Of a DNA stretch of 64,000 bases, positions 42,839 through 52,408 are shown in pieces. The stretch spans positions 186,001 to 250,000 of the forward strand of contig JAULBX010000002.1 of assembly GCA_032358255.1 (NCBI GenBank), given 5' to 3'. Position 1 is the first letter of the stretch. Each line of letters begins with the position of its first letter. The DNA is from Heterotrichella gracilis (lineage: Eukaryota > Sar > Xanthophyceae > Tribonematales > Xanthonemataceae). The position numbers were made by a program, and so were the translations under genes. Under the pieces are notes generated by a model, which was not told where the DNA came from, ran no database searches, and saw only the letters and a program-made list of their open reading frames with translations.

Positions 42839-42973
42839 AAAAAAGGCAATTTGCGAATATACGGCTAAATCAACTAAATACAAGCACTTTTTATTAAGAA
42901 TTAATGAGGATTTAAACAATTTTAAGAAGATTTATTAAATCCGATAACTCAATAATTTGGTATCTTCGCTTTT

Positions 42974-44584
42974 GTGCAAAGAAAATACAATTACCTTTTT
43001 TTAAGCCTGTTTTCGGCTATTTTATTATCCGCCGGCTGGTTGTTGCATTTATCAGTATTCATCTTCTTTGCTTTTGTACCATTATTACAATTGGAAGATG
43101 ATCTCTCTAAACGAATTGATCTGCCAAAACGAAAATTAAAATTATTCGCATACGTTTATTTCACGTTTTTAGTCTGGAATCTTTTAACAACCTGGTGGGT
43201 TAGCCAGGCATCAATGGGTGGCGCTATTGTAGCCTTTGTTTTTAACTCATTATTCATGAGTATTATTTTTGTTACGTTTTCAAACTTAAAGAAAAGAGTT
43301 AACAAAACATATGCTATCTGGTTCCTTATTCCCTTATGGATTGGTTATGAATTTGTGCATACCATTTGGGATCTGTCGTGGAGCTGGTTAATATTAGGTA
43401 ACGTTTTTGCATTTAACACCAGCTGGATACAATGGTTCGAGTTTACGGGTACCACCGGTGGAACTTTCTGGGCTTTATTTGTGAATATCTTAGTTTTTAC
43501 TGTCATTAAAAATAATGTTTCCTTAAAACTTATCTCTAAACCGGTTTTAAAAATTGCCGCGGCAATAATTGTTCCTGTTTTAATTTCTTACCTCATCTTT
43601 TTCGTAAGAAAACCACTTTCAGAGCCAAAAGATAAATTAAAGGTGTTGGTGGTGCAACCAAACATCGATCCTTATAACGACAAATTCGTAATGGATTTTC
43701 AAATGCAGTTTTTTAAGTTCCTTGAACAAATAAAAGGCAAAGTGACTAACGAAACTGATTACATTGTTTTACCGGAAACCTTTATTGTTGGCCAGGGACT
43801 TAATGAAGATATTATTGGCGAAAACGAAGCTGTACTTTGGTTTAAAGATAGTTTGATAAATAAATTTCCAAAATTAAAAATTGTTGTAGGTGCAGATAGC
43901 TATCGCTTTTTTACTAAGAAAGATAAAATCTCTGCCACAGCAAGACCCTATCAGGAAGAAGGCGTTTATTACGATTCCTACAATACAGCGCTGCAAATTG
44001 ACGCCAACGGTGTACAAATGTATCACAAATCAAAACTGGTTCCGGGTGTAGAGCAAATGCCTTTTCCCGGACTTTTAAAGCCGCTGGAAGGCCTTGCTAT
44101 ACAAATGGGTGGTACCTTTGGTAGTTTAGGAGTGCAGGATGAGAGGGCTGTGCTTACAGATAAAGCAACTTCTACAAATGTTGCTCCGGTTGTTTGTTAC
44201 GAAAGCGTTTATTCTGATTACGTAACCGAATATGTAAGAAAAAATGCCAACATTATTTTTATTATCACAAATGATGGTTGGTGGGGCAACACGCCCGGCC
44301 ATGTGCAGCATTTAAATTATGCGCGTTTAAGAGCGATCGAAAACCGTTTGCAAATTGCGCGTAGTGCCAATACAGGTATCAGTTGTTTTATTGATGAGTT
44401 TGGAACTATTTCCGATGCCACCAATTATTGGGAGCCCGCCGTTATTGAAAAGGACATTTATAAAAATAATAATCACACTTTTTACTCAAAATTTGGCGAT
44501 CTTATAGCCTATTTATCGGCCAGTGTTTCAGTACTTTTGATCTTATATTCAGTTTTTTTAAGATTTAAGAACAGAACTTCTTAA
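42974..44584 (+). CDS. lnt: Apolipoprotein N-acyltransferase
   Basis: A 536-residue inner-membrane enzyme that adds the third acyl chain to lipoproteins. Six to seven membrane segments come first, then the nitrilase-like domain with the Glu-Lys-Cys triad: Glu in VLPETFIVG, Lys in MYHKSKLVPGVE and Cys in VVCYESVYSDYV, plus WWGNTPGHVQH and INARLR-type sequence. GTG 42974 is the start; no ATG lies before the first helix. The many lipoproteins in this window are probable substrates. Confidence 0.95.
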   Translation: MQRKYNYLFLSLFSAILLSAGWLLHLSVFIFFAFVPLLQLEDDLSKRIDLPKRKLKLFAYVYFTFLVWNLLTTWWVSQASMGGAIVAFVFNSLFMSIIFVTFSNLKKRVNKTYAIWFLIPLWIGYEFVHTIWDLSWSWLILGNVFAFNTSWIQWFEFTGTTGGTFWALFVNILVFTVIKNNVSLKLISKPVLKIAAAIIVPVLISYLIFFVRKPLSEPKDKLKVLVVQPNIDPYNDKFVMDFQMQFFKFLEQIKGKVTNETDYIVLPETFIVGQGLNEDIIGENEAVLWFKDSLINKFPKLKIVVGADSYRFFTKKDKISATARPYQEEGVYYDSYNTALQIDANGVQMYHKSKLVPGVEQMPFPGLLKPLEGLAIQMGGTFGSLGVQDERAVLTDKATSTNVAPVVCYESVYSDYVTEYVRKNANIIFIITNDGWWGNTPGHVQHLNYARLRAIENRLQIARSANTGISCFIDEFGTISDATNYWEPAVIEKDIYKNNNHTFYSKFGDLIAYLSASVSVLLILYSVFLRFKNRTS

Positions 44585-44665
44585 CAGAGGATAAAAAGCC
44601 TTCAAATTGCTACATTCTATGGCAAAAAATCGGCTTTATTGCTAAGTAAATTTCATTAAAAAAAT

Positions 44666-44673
44666 TATCTTTG
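44666..44673 (+). promoter_or_regulatory. -7 element for yebC-recJ
   Basis: TATCTTTG matches TAnnTTTG, 20 bases before ATG 44693. TTG at 44639-44641 is 24 bases upstream of it, one more than the usual upper limit. Confidence 0.45.
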
Positions 44674-44692
44674 TAATCATTAAATAAATTTT

Positions 44693-45406
44693 ATGGGAAG
44701 GATATTTCAGACAAGAAAAGCAACTATGTTTAAACGTTATGCTAAAATGGCAAAAGCGTTTACAAAAATTGGAAGAGAAATTGTAATGGCGGTTAAAGCG
44801 GGTGGCCCACATCCCGAAAATAATCCGCGTTTAAGAATGATCATGCAAAATGCCAAGGCGGTAAATATGCCTAAAGCAAATGTTGATGCAGCTATTAAAC
44901 GCGCCAGCGAAAAAGATTCGGGTAATTATGATGAAATAATTTATGAAGGTTATGCGCCACACGGCGTGCCTGTTCTTGTAGCTTGTACTACCAACAATCC
45001 AACGCGTACGGTTGCAAGCGTGCGTTTATATTTTAACCGTGCAAACGGGGCTATGGGCACAAATGGCTCGGTAAGTTTTATGTTTGAACACGTAGTGCTT
45101 TTTAAAATTGACGTTGCCAATTTAAATAAAGATGATCTTGAACTGGAATTAATTGATTTTGGTTTGGAAGATATATCGCATGATGAAGAGAACAATCATT
45201 TCATTATTCAAACACAATTTACAGATTTTGGAAAAATGCAATCTGCATTAGAAGAAAGAAAAATTCCAGTACTTGAAACAAGTAAAATTTATAGTCCTAC
45301 CACCACTAAAGAATTAACTCCTGAACAAGAAGCAGAAGTAATGGCCATGATAGAAAAGATGGAAGAGGATGATGATATTGAAGCGGTTTACCATAACATT
45401 GCTTAA
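44693..45406 (+). CDS. YebC/PmpR-family translation or transcription factor
   Basis: A 237-residue protein of full family length. It has FQTRKATMFKRYAKMAKAFTKIGREIVMAVKAGGPHPENNPRLR, then VPKANVDAAIKR-type MPKANVDAAIKRASEKD, YDEIIYEGYAPHGVPVLVACTTNNPTRTVASVR and the C-terminal acidic EEDDDIEAVYHNI. YebC proteins were named transcription regulators; recent work shows some act on ribosomes at polyproline stretches, so the role is given as either. It is followed after five bases by recJ. Confidence 0.95.
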   Translation: MGRIFQTRKATMFKRYAKMAKAFTKIGREIVMAVKAGGPHPENNPRLRMIMQNAKAVNMPKANVDAAIKRASEKDSGNYDEIIYEGYAPHGVPVLVACTTNNPTRTVASVRLYFNRANGAMGTNGSVSFMFEHVVLFKIDVANLNKDDLELELIDFGLEDISHDEENNHFIIQTQFTDFGKMQSALEERKIPVLETSKIYSPTTTKELTPEQEAEVMAMIEKMEEDDDIEAVYHNIA

Positions 45407-45411
45407 CCGTT

Positions 45412-47127
45412 TTGGAAAAGCAATGGAAAATATATAACAATAGCAATACAAAAGCTATTGAAGAACTGCAACAACAATTAAATGTTGATCCTATCATTGC
45501 TAAATTGTTAGTGCAACGCAATATTTTCAATTACAAAGAAGCCAAAGATTTTTTCCGCCCCGATCTTACACAACTACACGATCCTTTTTTAATGAAAGGA
45601 ATGGATGTTGCCATTGAAAGAATAAATACCGCCATTGAAAAAAATGAAAAGGTTTTAATTTATGGCGATTATGATGTGGATGGGACCACCGCCGTTAGCG
45701 TTGTTTACAGTTTCTTTAAAGACCATATTGCTAAAATTGATTATTATATTCCTGATCGTTACAAAGAAGGTTATGGGATTTCTTTTACTGCAATTGATTT
45801 TGCCAAAGAAAATAATTTCTCTTTAATAATTGCGTTGGATTGTGGTATTAAAGCCAACGAAAAAATAGATTACGCCAATTCAAAAAATATTGATTTTATT
45901 ATTTGTGATCATCACTTGCCCGGAGATGAAGTGCCTGCAGCAGTTGCGGTATTAGATCCAAAGCAAAACGATTGCAACTATCCTTTTAAAGAATTAAGTG
46001 GCTGTGGTATTGGTATAAAATTAATTGAAGCATTTTCGAAAAAATATAATTTTCCTTTAGAGGTCGTTTATAGTTATTTAGACCTGGCTGCCGTAAGTAT
46101 TGCGGCGGATATAGTACCGTTAAACGGCGAGAACCGTGTGATGGCACATTTTGGCCTGGAAAAAATAAATAAGAACCCAAGACCTGGAATAAAAGCGCTT
46201 TTGAATTTAAATCAATTAAAGCAAGCTGTAACAATAACCACTTTGGTTTTTGTATTAGCACCTCGTATAAATGCCGCCGGCCGTATTGAGCATGGTAGTA
46301 AAGCCGTAGAGCTTTTAATTTGCGAGGACGAGATTCACGCTGAAGAATTTGCAAAAGCAATTAACGAAACAAATACACAGCGTAAAGATCTTGACCAGGG
46401 AACTACATCTGAAGCCTTATTGCAAATAGAAAATATTGAATTGAGTGGAACAAAAAAATCTACCGTGCTGTTCAGTCCAACATGGCACAAAGGGGTTGTT
46501 GGCATTGTGGCTTCTCGTTTGATAGAAAAATATTATCGTCCAACCATTATATTGACTGAGAGCGATGGTAAAGTTTCAGGCAGTGCGCGCAGCGTAAAAG
46601 AATACGATGTTTATACTGCTATTGAAAAATGTAGCGACCTCTTAGAACAATTTGGCGGACATAAATTTGCTGCTGGCTTAACGTTGAAAAAAGAAAACCT
46701 CAACGCATTTATTGATAAATTTGAAAAAGTTGTTTCAGAAAGTATTACCGAAGATCAATTAATTCCAAAGGTTGATATTGATATCGAACTGGAGTTTCAT
46801 GACATAAGCGACAAGTTAGTTCGTATCTTAAAACAATTTGCGCCGCATGGTCCGCACAACATGACACCTTCTTTTTATTGTAAGAATGTATTTGAAACAG
46901 GCTGGGGCAAAGTGTTTGGCAACAATCATTTAAAATTAGAATTGTTTCAAAAAGAAAATCCCAATATTCGTTTCCAGGCCATTGCGTATGATAAAGGCGA
47001 TTACATTAATTTCTTTCAAAGAAAAATTCCAATGGATATTGTTTTTAAGATCCAGGAAAACGAGTACCGCGGTGTAACTACTATTCAATTTATGATAGAA
47101 GATCTGAAAGTAAACGATAGTAAATAA
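45412..47127 (+). CDS. recJ: Single-stranded-DNA-specific exonuclease RecJ
   Basis: A 571-residue enzyme that degrades single-stranded DNA 5' to 3' in recombination and mismatch repair. Motifs: motif I YGDYDVDGTTA, LDCGIKA, DHH motif ICDHHLPGDE, LDLAAVSIAADIV and the DHHA1 region SVLFSPTWHKGVVGIVASRLIEK and SGSARSV, then an OB fold. TTG 45412 is the start, six bases after the yebC stop; the nearest ATG is out of frame, and N-terminal EKQWKIYN fits the family. Confidence 0.95.
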   Translation: MEKQWKIYNNSNTKAIEELQQQLNVDPIIAKLLVQRNIFNYKEAKDFFRPDLTQLHDPFLMKGMDVAIERINTAIEKNEKVLIYGDYDVDGTTAVSVVYSFFKDHIAKIDYYIPDRYKEGYGISFTAIDFAKENNFSLIIALDCGIKANEKIDYANSKNIDFIICDHHLPGDEVPAAVAVLDPKQNDCNYPFKELSGCGIGIKLIEAFSKKYNFPLEVVYSYLDLAAVSIAADIVPLNGENRVMAHFGLEKINKNPRPGIKALLNLNQLKQAVTITTLVFVLAPRINAAGRIEHGSKAVELLICEDEIHAEEFAKAINETNTQRKDLDQGTTSEALLQIENIELSGTKKSTVLFSPTWHKGVVGIVASRLIEKYYRPTIILTESDGKVSGSARSVKEYDVYTAIEKCSDLLEQFGGHKFAAGLTLKKENLNAFIDKFEKVVSESITEDQLIPKVDIDIELEFHDISDKLVRILKQFAPHGPHNMTPSFYCKNVFETGWGKVFGNNHLKLELFQKENPNIRFQAIAYDKGDYINFFQRKIPMDIVFKIQENEYRGVTTIQFMIEDLKVNDSK

Positions 47128-47144
47128 TTTAATCAGATTAAGAA

Positions 47145-48770
47145 TTGAATAAACTCTTTAATATTTATTTTTTCTTGTTTTTTAGTTTTGTTTTTTTAGC
47201 TCAAAATGAAACTTCAAAATGGTATTTTGGCAGTCATGGAGGTCTTGATTTTATGACCAACCCACCAACAACGCTAACAAATAGTATTATCGATACTTAC
47301 GAAGGTTCATCTAGTATTGCGGATAGTTCTGGAAATTTATTATTTTATACCGATGGCGTTACTGTATGGAATAAACTTAATTTAATAATGGCTAATGGCG
47401 CAGGATTAGGCGGAGATGGTTCTTCAACTCAATCTGCTCTTATTGTAAAACAGCCGGGAAGCGTAAAGGATTATTACATATTTACTACAGCAGCAACTGG
47501 AAATACTATAGGTCTTGCTTATTCTAAGGTTGATATGAGTCTAGCGGCAGGAACAGGCTCTGTTATGACAAAAAACAATGTTCTTTATTCACAAACCTGT
47601 GAAAAAATTACAGCTGTTAAACATTGTAATGGCCAAAGTATTTGGGTAATAACTCATGATTATAATTCTAACAATTTTCGCGCATACTTAATTACTTCCA
47701 CTGGCATTAATTTAACACCAACAATATCTTCAATTGGTTTGGTACTAGACTATTGGACTTCCTTTACTGGTCAATTAAAAGCTTCACCAAATGGAAAAAA
47801 ACTAAGTAATGTTGTTCCTAATGTTTGTACACTTTACGACTTCGATAATACAACAGGAGTAGTTAGCAATTCATTAGTCCTTGGATTCGTTAATAATGCA
47901 TATGGTTGTGAATTTTCACCGGACGGAACTAAATTTTACGCCGCTGGATTTGCGGGACAGTATCTCTCGCAATGGAATCTCACTGCTGGAAGCAATACTG
48001 CGATTGCAGCATCAGAGGTAGTAATTATATCTTCAGGAATAATGGGATCGATGCAATTAGCAAATGATGGAAAAATATATATTGCATCAGGTGGGTCAGT
48101 GCTTGCAATTATTAATAACCCTGATAATTTAGGTCTGACTTGTAATTTTAGCGTCTCAGGCCCAACACTTACAACCGCTGCTAATCTTTCTTTTGGTTTA
48201 CCTAATTTTATCACAAGCTCTTTCAAAAAATCGATTCCATTTACATATACAAACAGTGCTTGCAAAACAGCAAATTTCCTTTCACCAAATTCATATTATG
48301 CGGCAACAGGAAACACAATTTCAAGTGTAAAATGGGATTTTGGAGAGCCTTTATCAGGAGCCTCTAATATTTCAACGATGTCAACACCCTCACATTCGTA
48401 TACAAATCCTGGAACATACTCAGTTCAATTAATCCTTAATCATCCATGTGGCGCTGATACCGTAGTTCAGTTAGTTACTATAATTCCATGTACAGGCATC
48501 TTAGATTCAGAAAAAGAAACAATTTCTCTCCAATTTTACCCTTCGCCCACTGCCTTTGAATTAAACATTCTATTGAAAAGTCAATTAAAAAATAATAAAG
48601 CAAAAATATCTATCTATAATACAGCTGGAAAATTATTAAAGCGCGAAAAAATAACTTTTGAGAATAATTTAATTACTATTAATGTTTCCGACCTTGAGGA
48701 TGGTGTATATCGTCTAATTTTAAATGATGATTACTACTTCGCTTCAAAATCTTTTATTAAGTTAAAGTAA
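47145..48770 (+). CDS. T9SS-exported propeller/PKD protein
   Basis: A 541-residue protein from TTG 47145 (signal FNIYFFLFFSFVFLAQ). The first 370 residues form a beta-propeller-like region of a common Bacteroidota family: WYFGSHGGLDF, YEGSSSIADSSGNLLFYTDGVTVWN and CEFSPDGTKFYAAGF. A PKD domain follows (WDFGEPLSGASN...SHSYTNPGTYSVQLILNHPCG), then a type A T9SS C-terminal sorting domain of about 80 residues (FYPSPTAFELNI, VSDLEDGVYRLIL). It is probably exported to the cell surface. Confidence 0.88.
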   Translation: MNKLFNIYFFLFFSFVFLAQNETSKWYFGSHGGLDFMTNPPTTLTNSIIDTYEGSSSIADSSGNLLFYTDGVTVWNKLNLIMANGAGLGGDGSSTQSALIVKQPGSVKDYYIFTTAATGNTIGLAYSKVDMSLAAGTGSVMTKNNVLYSQTCEKITAVKHCNGQSIWVITHDYNSNNFRAYLITSTGINLTPTISSIGLVLDYWTSFTGQLKASPNGKKLSNVVPNVCTLYDFDNTTGVVSNSLVLGFVNNAYGCEFSPDGTKFYAAGFAGQYLSQWNLTAGSNTAIAASEVVIISSGIMGSMQLANDGKIYIASGGSVLAIINNPDNLGLTCNFSVSGPTLTTAANLSFGLPNFITSSFKKSIPFTYTNSACKTANFLSPNSYYAATGNTISSVKWDFGEPLSGASNISTMSTPSHSYTNPGTYSVQLILNHPCGADTVVQLVTIIPCTGILDSEKETISLQFYPSPTAFELNILLKSQLKNNKAKISIYNTAGKLLKREKITFENNLITINVSDLEDGVYRLILNDDYYFASKSFIKLK

Positions 48771-48771
48771 A

Positions 48772-50061
48772 CTATCTCTGGCGTTTTCCGCCACCGCCAT
48801 TACCTCCGGTATTTCTTCCACCGCCGCCGTTATTGCCGCCACCCATATTACCACCAACATTTTTTCCACCACCACTGTTCATGTTTCCACCTTGTTGTTT
48901 TGGTGGTTTTGTCATGCCTTCATTTTTTTGCTCTTGCCTTTTCGGTTGCGTATTTTCCTGCTTTGGTTGCTGGTTTATTTTAGGTTCGTTATTTTTTTGT
49001 TCCTGTTTATTCCAGTTAGGTTTTGATTCATTTTTTGGTTGTTCATTAAGTTGCTTCGGTTGTTTTGGATCTTTTGTTTCACCTTTTTGTTCCGAACGTG
49101 GGTTATTGTTTTGTGGTTGTCCATTTAGATCTTTTGGAGTTCCTTCTGTTCTTTTATTCATTTTCTTTTCGGGATCAGCAGGCATAGAATTATATTTTCT
49201 ACCTGGCTTTACATTGTCCTTGTAAGTTATTTGTTTTTGATCATAGTAGCCTGTACGTTTATGCTCGCGCACTGTTTCCGCAGTCATTCTTCTACCATAA
49301 TAACCTTTATGCACGTTTGGCGAACGATAAAAATTACAATGATAATAATGGTGATGGTAATGATGTGCTCTCCAATAATGGTTACGCCAGTAAACCGGGT
49401 ACCATGGAGTCCACCAACCCGGATAATAACCCCAGTACCATGGCGAAACATAAACTACATAAGTGGGTCCATAAATATATTGTACAGAAGGCCATGCCCA
49501 CACATTTACAACAACATTTGAATTGGTATTGTAATCTAAGTCTGAGTTACCACCACTATTAAAATTACCCTGATCATTCTTGCTTTTATAAACATCGTCA
49601 GTTTCAGTATCTGATTTTAATTTTTCAGAGGTAACTGTTTTTTCATCTTTCGGTTCAACGATGTAATCTTTACCATATAACTCTTCGTCACCCACAATTT
49701 GAATATGCGCGTTACCGTCTTTTGTTTTTTCGATCTCAATAACTGCAACATCCTGTATCTCGCCTTTTGTAACGGCAGTTTGTAAAACAATGGTGTGTGC
49801 TTCACCTTCTTTATTGTCTACAACTTTTATGTAGTCTACTTCACCATCCCCATTTAAGTCGAGGTTATTTATTTCATTATCGTTGCTGTTAATTGCTTTT
49901 TCAAAAGCTTCTAAATTATTGGATTTTTTGAAGATCTCTAATGCACCCGGAAGGTCAAAATTATCACCAGGTAAACCCAGAGAATCCGGTTTTGTTTGAG
50001 CGAAGACAGAGCCCATTGTAATTAGACATACGGCTAGAATTATTTTTTTAAACGCTTTCAT
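48772..50061 (-). CDS. Exported His/Tyr/Trp-rich protein with low-complexity tail
   Basis: A 429-residue exported protein. After the signal (ILAVCLITMGSVFAQ) comes an alpha-beta domain with an EF-hand-like loop LDLNGDGEVDYIKV (about 69-82) and YGKDYIVEPKD. A central aromatic part is extremely rich in Trp, Tyr and His (WAWPSVQYIYGPTYVVYVSPWYW, then HYWRAHHYHHHYYHCNFY, about 190-245). The last 150 residues are low complexity with Asn, Gln, Lys and Pro, ending in Gly/Asn repeats. The family is known to me only as hypothetical. It may bind metal or adhere to surfaces. Confidence 0.8.
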   Translation of the reverse strand: MKAFKKIILAVCLITMGSVFAQTKPDSLGLPGDNFDLPGALEIFKKSNNLEAFEKAINSNDNEINNLDLNGDGEVDYIKVVDNKEGEAHTIVLQTAVTKGEIQDVAVIEIEKTKDGNAHIQIVGDEELYGKDYIVEPKDEKTVTSEKLKSDTETDDVYKSKNDQGNFNSGGNSDLDYNTNSNVVVNVWAWPSVQYIYGPTYVVYVSPWYWGYYPGWWTPWYPVYWRNHYWRAHHYHHHYYHCNFYRSPNVHKGYYGRRMTAETVREHKRTGYYDQKQITYKDNVKPGRKYNSMPADPEKKMNKRTEGTPKDLNGQPQNNNPRSEQKGETKDPKQPKQLNEQPKNESKPNWNKQEQKNNEPKINQQPKQENTQPKRQEQKNEGMTKPPKQQGGNMNSGGGKNVGGNMGGGNNGGGGRNTGGNGGGGKRQR

Positions 50062-50138
50062 AATTTTGCTTTATATATAGATTAACTAAGGTACCTCAAG
50101 TTTAGTGCCAGTCTATATATTTTAACAAATAATAAGGG

Positions 50139-51494
50139 TTAAAGCGGTTTAGAATTTAAATTCTTCTTTAATAAGAAATTAAACCGCCAAAATAAACCAA
50201 CTGCTACAAAAATAAGGGAGGCTAATAAAGCTATCCATATACCAATAGTTTCCATCTTACAAGTAAATGCTAAAAGGTAAGCTAAAGGCAACGCAATTAA
50301 CCAATAACCAACCAACGTAATTATGGTAGGATATTTTACATCTTCTAATCCACGTAAAGCACCAATGGCAACAACCTGTATACCATCAAATAACTGAAAC
50401 ATGGCTGCAATAATTAAGAGTTTAGAGGCCAATTTTATAATTTCTATTTCGTCGCTAAAACCCAAAGGTAATACTGTACTAAAAATTAAAAATAATAAAC
50501 CAAAAGCGCCCATTACCAATAGAACTAATTTTAGTGCTGTATAACCGGCGTTTTTTATTTCCAACCAGTTTTGTTGTGCGTTATAAACGCTCACTCTTAT
50601 AGTTGCTGCGCTACTTATACCACTTGCAAACATATAAGTAAATGCGGCTATACTCAAAGCAATACCATGCGCATCTATTTGTTCTTTACCAAATGTACCT
50701 GCCATTAAACCTGCAATAGCAAAAGCTGCTACTTCAAAAGTAAATTGAGCGCCTGAGTTTAAACCAATGCGCGCAAGATCTTTTAATTCTATCCAATTAA
50801 TTTTAACCTGTTTGTAAACTGTGCCAATTTCTTTTGTGAGTGGCGATCTGAATATAAAAACCAAAAAAGAAATTCCCATAAAGGCTCTTGCAATAAATGA
50901 GGCCCAGGCCGAGCCTAAATAACCAAACTCAGGAAAACCAAACTTGCCGTAAATTAAAAGGTAGTTCAAAACAATATTCAATAAATTGCCTGCAACGCTG
51001 ATTACAAGGGCCATGCGTGTATTGGCAAGACCTTCGCAATATTGTTTGCAGGTAAAAAATAAAGATACAGGGATCATTGAAAAGATCAACACATCAAAAA
51101 ATGGTACCGCTAACTCTACTACCTCGGCTGGTTGTTGCATATATTTTAATACACCGGATGATAAGAACAAGATCACGAAACATAAAACCGAAACGGAAAG
51201 ATTAAGTACTAAAGAGTTTTTAAAAAGAGAGGCTTTTTTTTGTACATCGTTATTGTGATGCGCATCGGTTACCAAAGGTGTAGTTGCATAACTTACACCA
51301 ATACCAAATACCAATAACAACACATACAAATTGTTTGATAGTATACATGCTGCTTGTTCGGTTGGACCGATCTTACCTAAAAAAATAGTATCCACCATAC
51401 CGGTAATAATATGACCAACCTGTGTAATAACAAGTGGCCAAGCAAGATAAATAGTTTCTTTGGTATGAATATTTTTAAAAAAGGATTTGAACAT
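50139..51494 (-). CDS. MATE-family efflux transporter
   Basis: A 451-residue protein with twelve membrane segments, from ATG 51494. The frame runs back to 51524, but that part lies in a repeat. MATE signatures: PLVITQVGHIITGMVDTIFLGKIG, QYCEGLANTRMALVISVAGNLLNIVLNYLLIYG, GISSAATIRVSVYNAQQNW and QVVAIGALRGLEDVKYPTIIT. It exports cationic drugs or metabolites with Na+ or H+; closest in pattern to NorM/MdtK-type carriers. Confidence 0.95.
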   Translation of the reverse strand: MFKSFFKNIHTKETIYLAWPLVITQVGHIITGMVDTIFLGKIGPTEQAACILSNNLYVLLLVFGIGVSYATTPLVTDAHHNNDVQKKASLFKNSLVLNLSVSVLCFVILFLSSGVLKYMQQPAEVVELAVPFFDVLIFSMIPVSLFFTCKQYCEGLANTRMALVISVAGNLLNIVLNYLLIYGKFGFPEFGYLGSAWASFIARAFMGISFLVFIFRSPLTKEIGTVYKQVKINWIELKDLARIGLNSGAQFTFEVAAFAIAGLMAGTFGKEQIDAHGIALSIAAFTYMFASGISSAATIRVSVYNAQQNWLEIKNAGYTALKLVLLVMGAFGLLFLIFSTVLPLGFSDEIEIIKLASKLLIIAAMFQLFDGIQVVAIGALRGLEDVKYPTIITLVGYWLIALPLAYLLAFTCKMETIGIWIALLASLIFVAVGLFWRFNFLLKKNLNSKPL

Positions 51495-51518
51495 TGGGCT
51501 GCAAAGATAAGAGATTTT

Positions 51519-51615
51519 CGTCATCGCGGGGAGGTTACGACGAAGCTATCTCAAACAATACAAAATAATTAAACAACTATGTATTAGATTGCTTCACTAT
51601 CGCTCGCAATGACGT
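51519..51615. repeat. Palindromic dispersed-repeat element (GTCATTGCGAG type)
   Basis: Left end CGTCATCGCGGGGAGGTT, then ACGACGAAGCTATCTC; right end, on the complement, CACGTCATTGCGAGCGAT, then AGTGAAGCAATCT. The two ends match as an imperfect inverted repeat of about 30 bases around an AT-rich 33-base middle. This GTCATTGCGAGG-GAAGCAATCTC pattern is a common small palindromic repeat in many bacteria. It lies between the MATE and esterase genes on the minus strand. Confidence 0.7.
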
Positions 51616-51619
51616 GTCG

Positions 51620-52408
51620 TCATTTCTTTTTCTCTTCTGTTTTAGAGGGCGTTACAGTTGTTGTTGGAACAACTCCAGGTTTTTCTGGCGGATCGATGGC
51701 TTTTTTTAACCAGCTTTTAATATCATTTAATTCCTTTCCATTTATAGAATGTGGCATTTCATAATTATTAAAGGTAACCTCGTTTACTTTTTTGGACTTT
51801 AAGAATTTTACCGCACTATCGGCTTCTGAAATTTTTATAACATTATCTGAATTACCATGCGCAATGAAATATTTTGTTTTTGCCGCTTTGGCCCAATCTA
51901 TTTTTTGCTCTTTTGACTCCTTCATTAATTTTCCACTCAAAACCAAAACACCTTTTATTTTTTTTGGCGCAGCTAAAGCCAGATCGTAACCCATCATAGC
52001 GCCCTGACTAAAACCCATTATAAAAACATTATTACTGTCCAGTTTTAGAGTTTTACAGGCGTTGCTGATGAATGATAAAATTTTTAAACGACTTTCTTTT
52101 GCTTTGTTATAATCATAGGTAAATGGTTTATCGCCCACACGGTCAAGCACAAACCAACCAAAGCCACCGTCCTTCAATGCCTCCGGAGCACGCAGAGAAA
52201 TCACCACAAATCTTGGATCCAAAGCTTTTGCAATATCAAAAAGATCTTCTTCGTTACTACCATAACCATGCAACATAATTAGAAGTGGTGCAGGTTTATC
52301 TGTCTTTTTCGACGCTTCGTTAACCTTGTAAACTAAAGTTGAATTTATTGTTTGAGCGAAACCCAAAAAATAAAGAGCAACAAAAAATAAAACTAAAAAC
52401 TTTTTCAT
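51620..52408 (-). CDS. Exported carboxylesterase/dienelactone-hydrolase-family protein
   Basis: A 262-residue alpha/beta-hydrolase with a signal peptide (LVLFFVALYFLGFAQ). It has PLLIMLHGYGSNEEDLFDIA, nucleophile Ser in IMGFSQGAMMGYDLA, Asp in IAHGNSDNVI and His in YEMPHSINGKEL, the pattern of phospholipase/carboxylesterase (YpfH-like) proteins. A Thr/Lys tail follows. It overlaps the RNase R stop by four bases (52405-52408). Confidence 0.88.
   Translation of the reverse strand: MKKFLVLFFVALYFLGFAQTINSTLVYKVNEASKKTDKPAPLLIMLHGYGSNEEDLFDIAKALDPRFVVISLRAPEALKDGGFGWFVLDRVGDKPFTYDYNKAKESRLKILSFISNACKTLKLDSNNVFIMGFSQGAMMGYDLALAAPKKIKGVLVLSGKLMKESKEQKIDWAKAAKTKYFIAHGNSDNVIKISEADSAVKFLKSKKVNEVTFNNYEMPHSINGKELNDIKSWLKKAIDPPEKPGVVPTTTVTPSKTEEKKK

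Noticed and set aside
45986-46360. 124-residue minus-strand ORF in recJ
   Set aside because: It is antisense to the conserved DHHA1 region; no independent support.
48833-49225. 130-residue Pro/Cys/Phe-rich ORF on the plus strand
   Set aside because: It is the mirror of the Gly/Asn/Gln low-complexity tail of the gene on the minus strand at 48772-50061.
51495-51524. N-terminal extension of the MATE gene (10 residues)
   Set aside because: It starts in the palindromic repeat; ATG 51494 gives the usual N-terminus.
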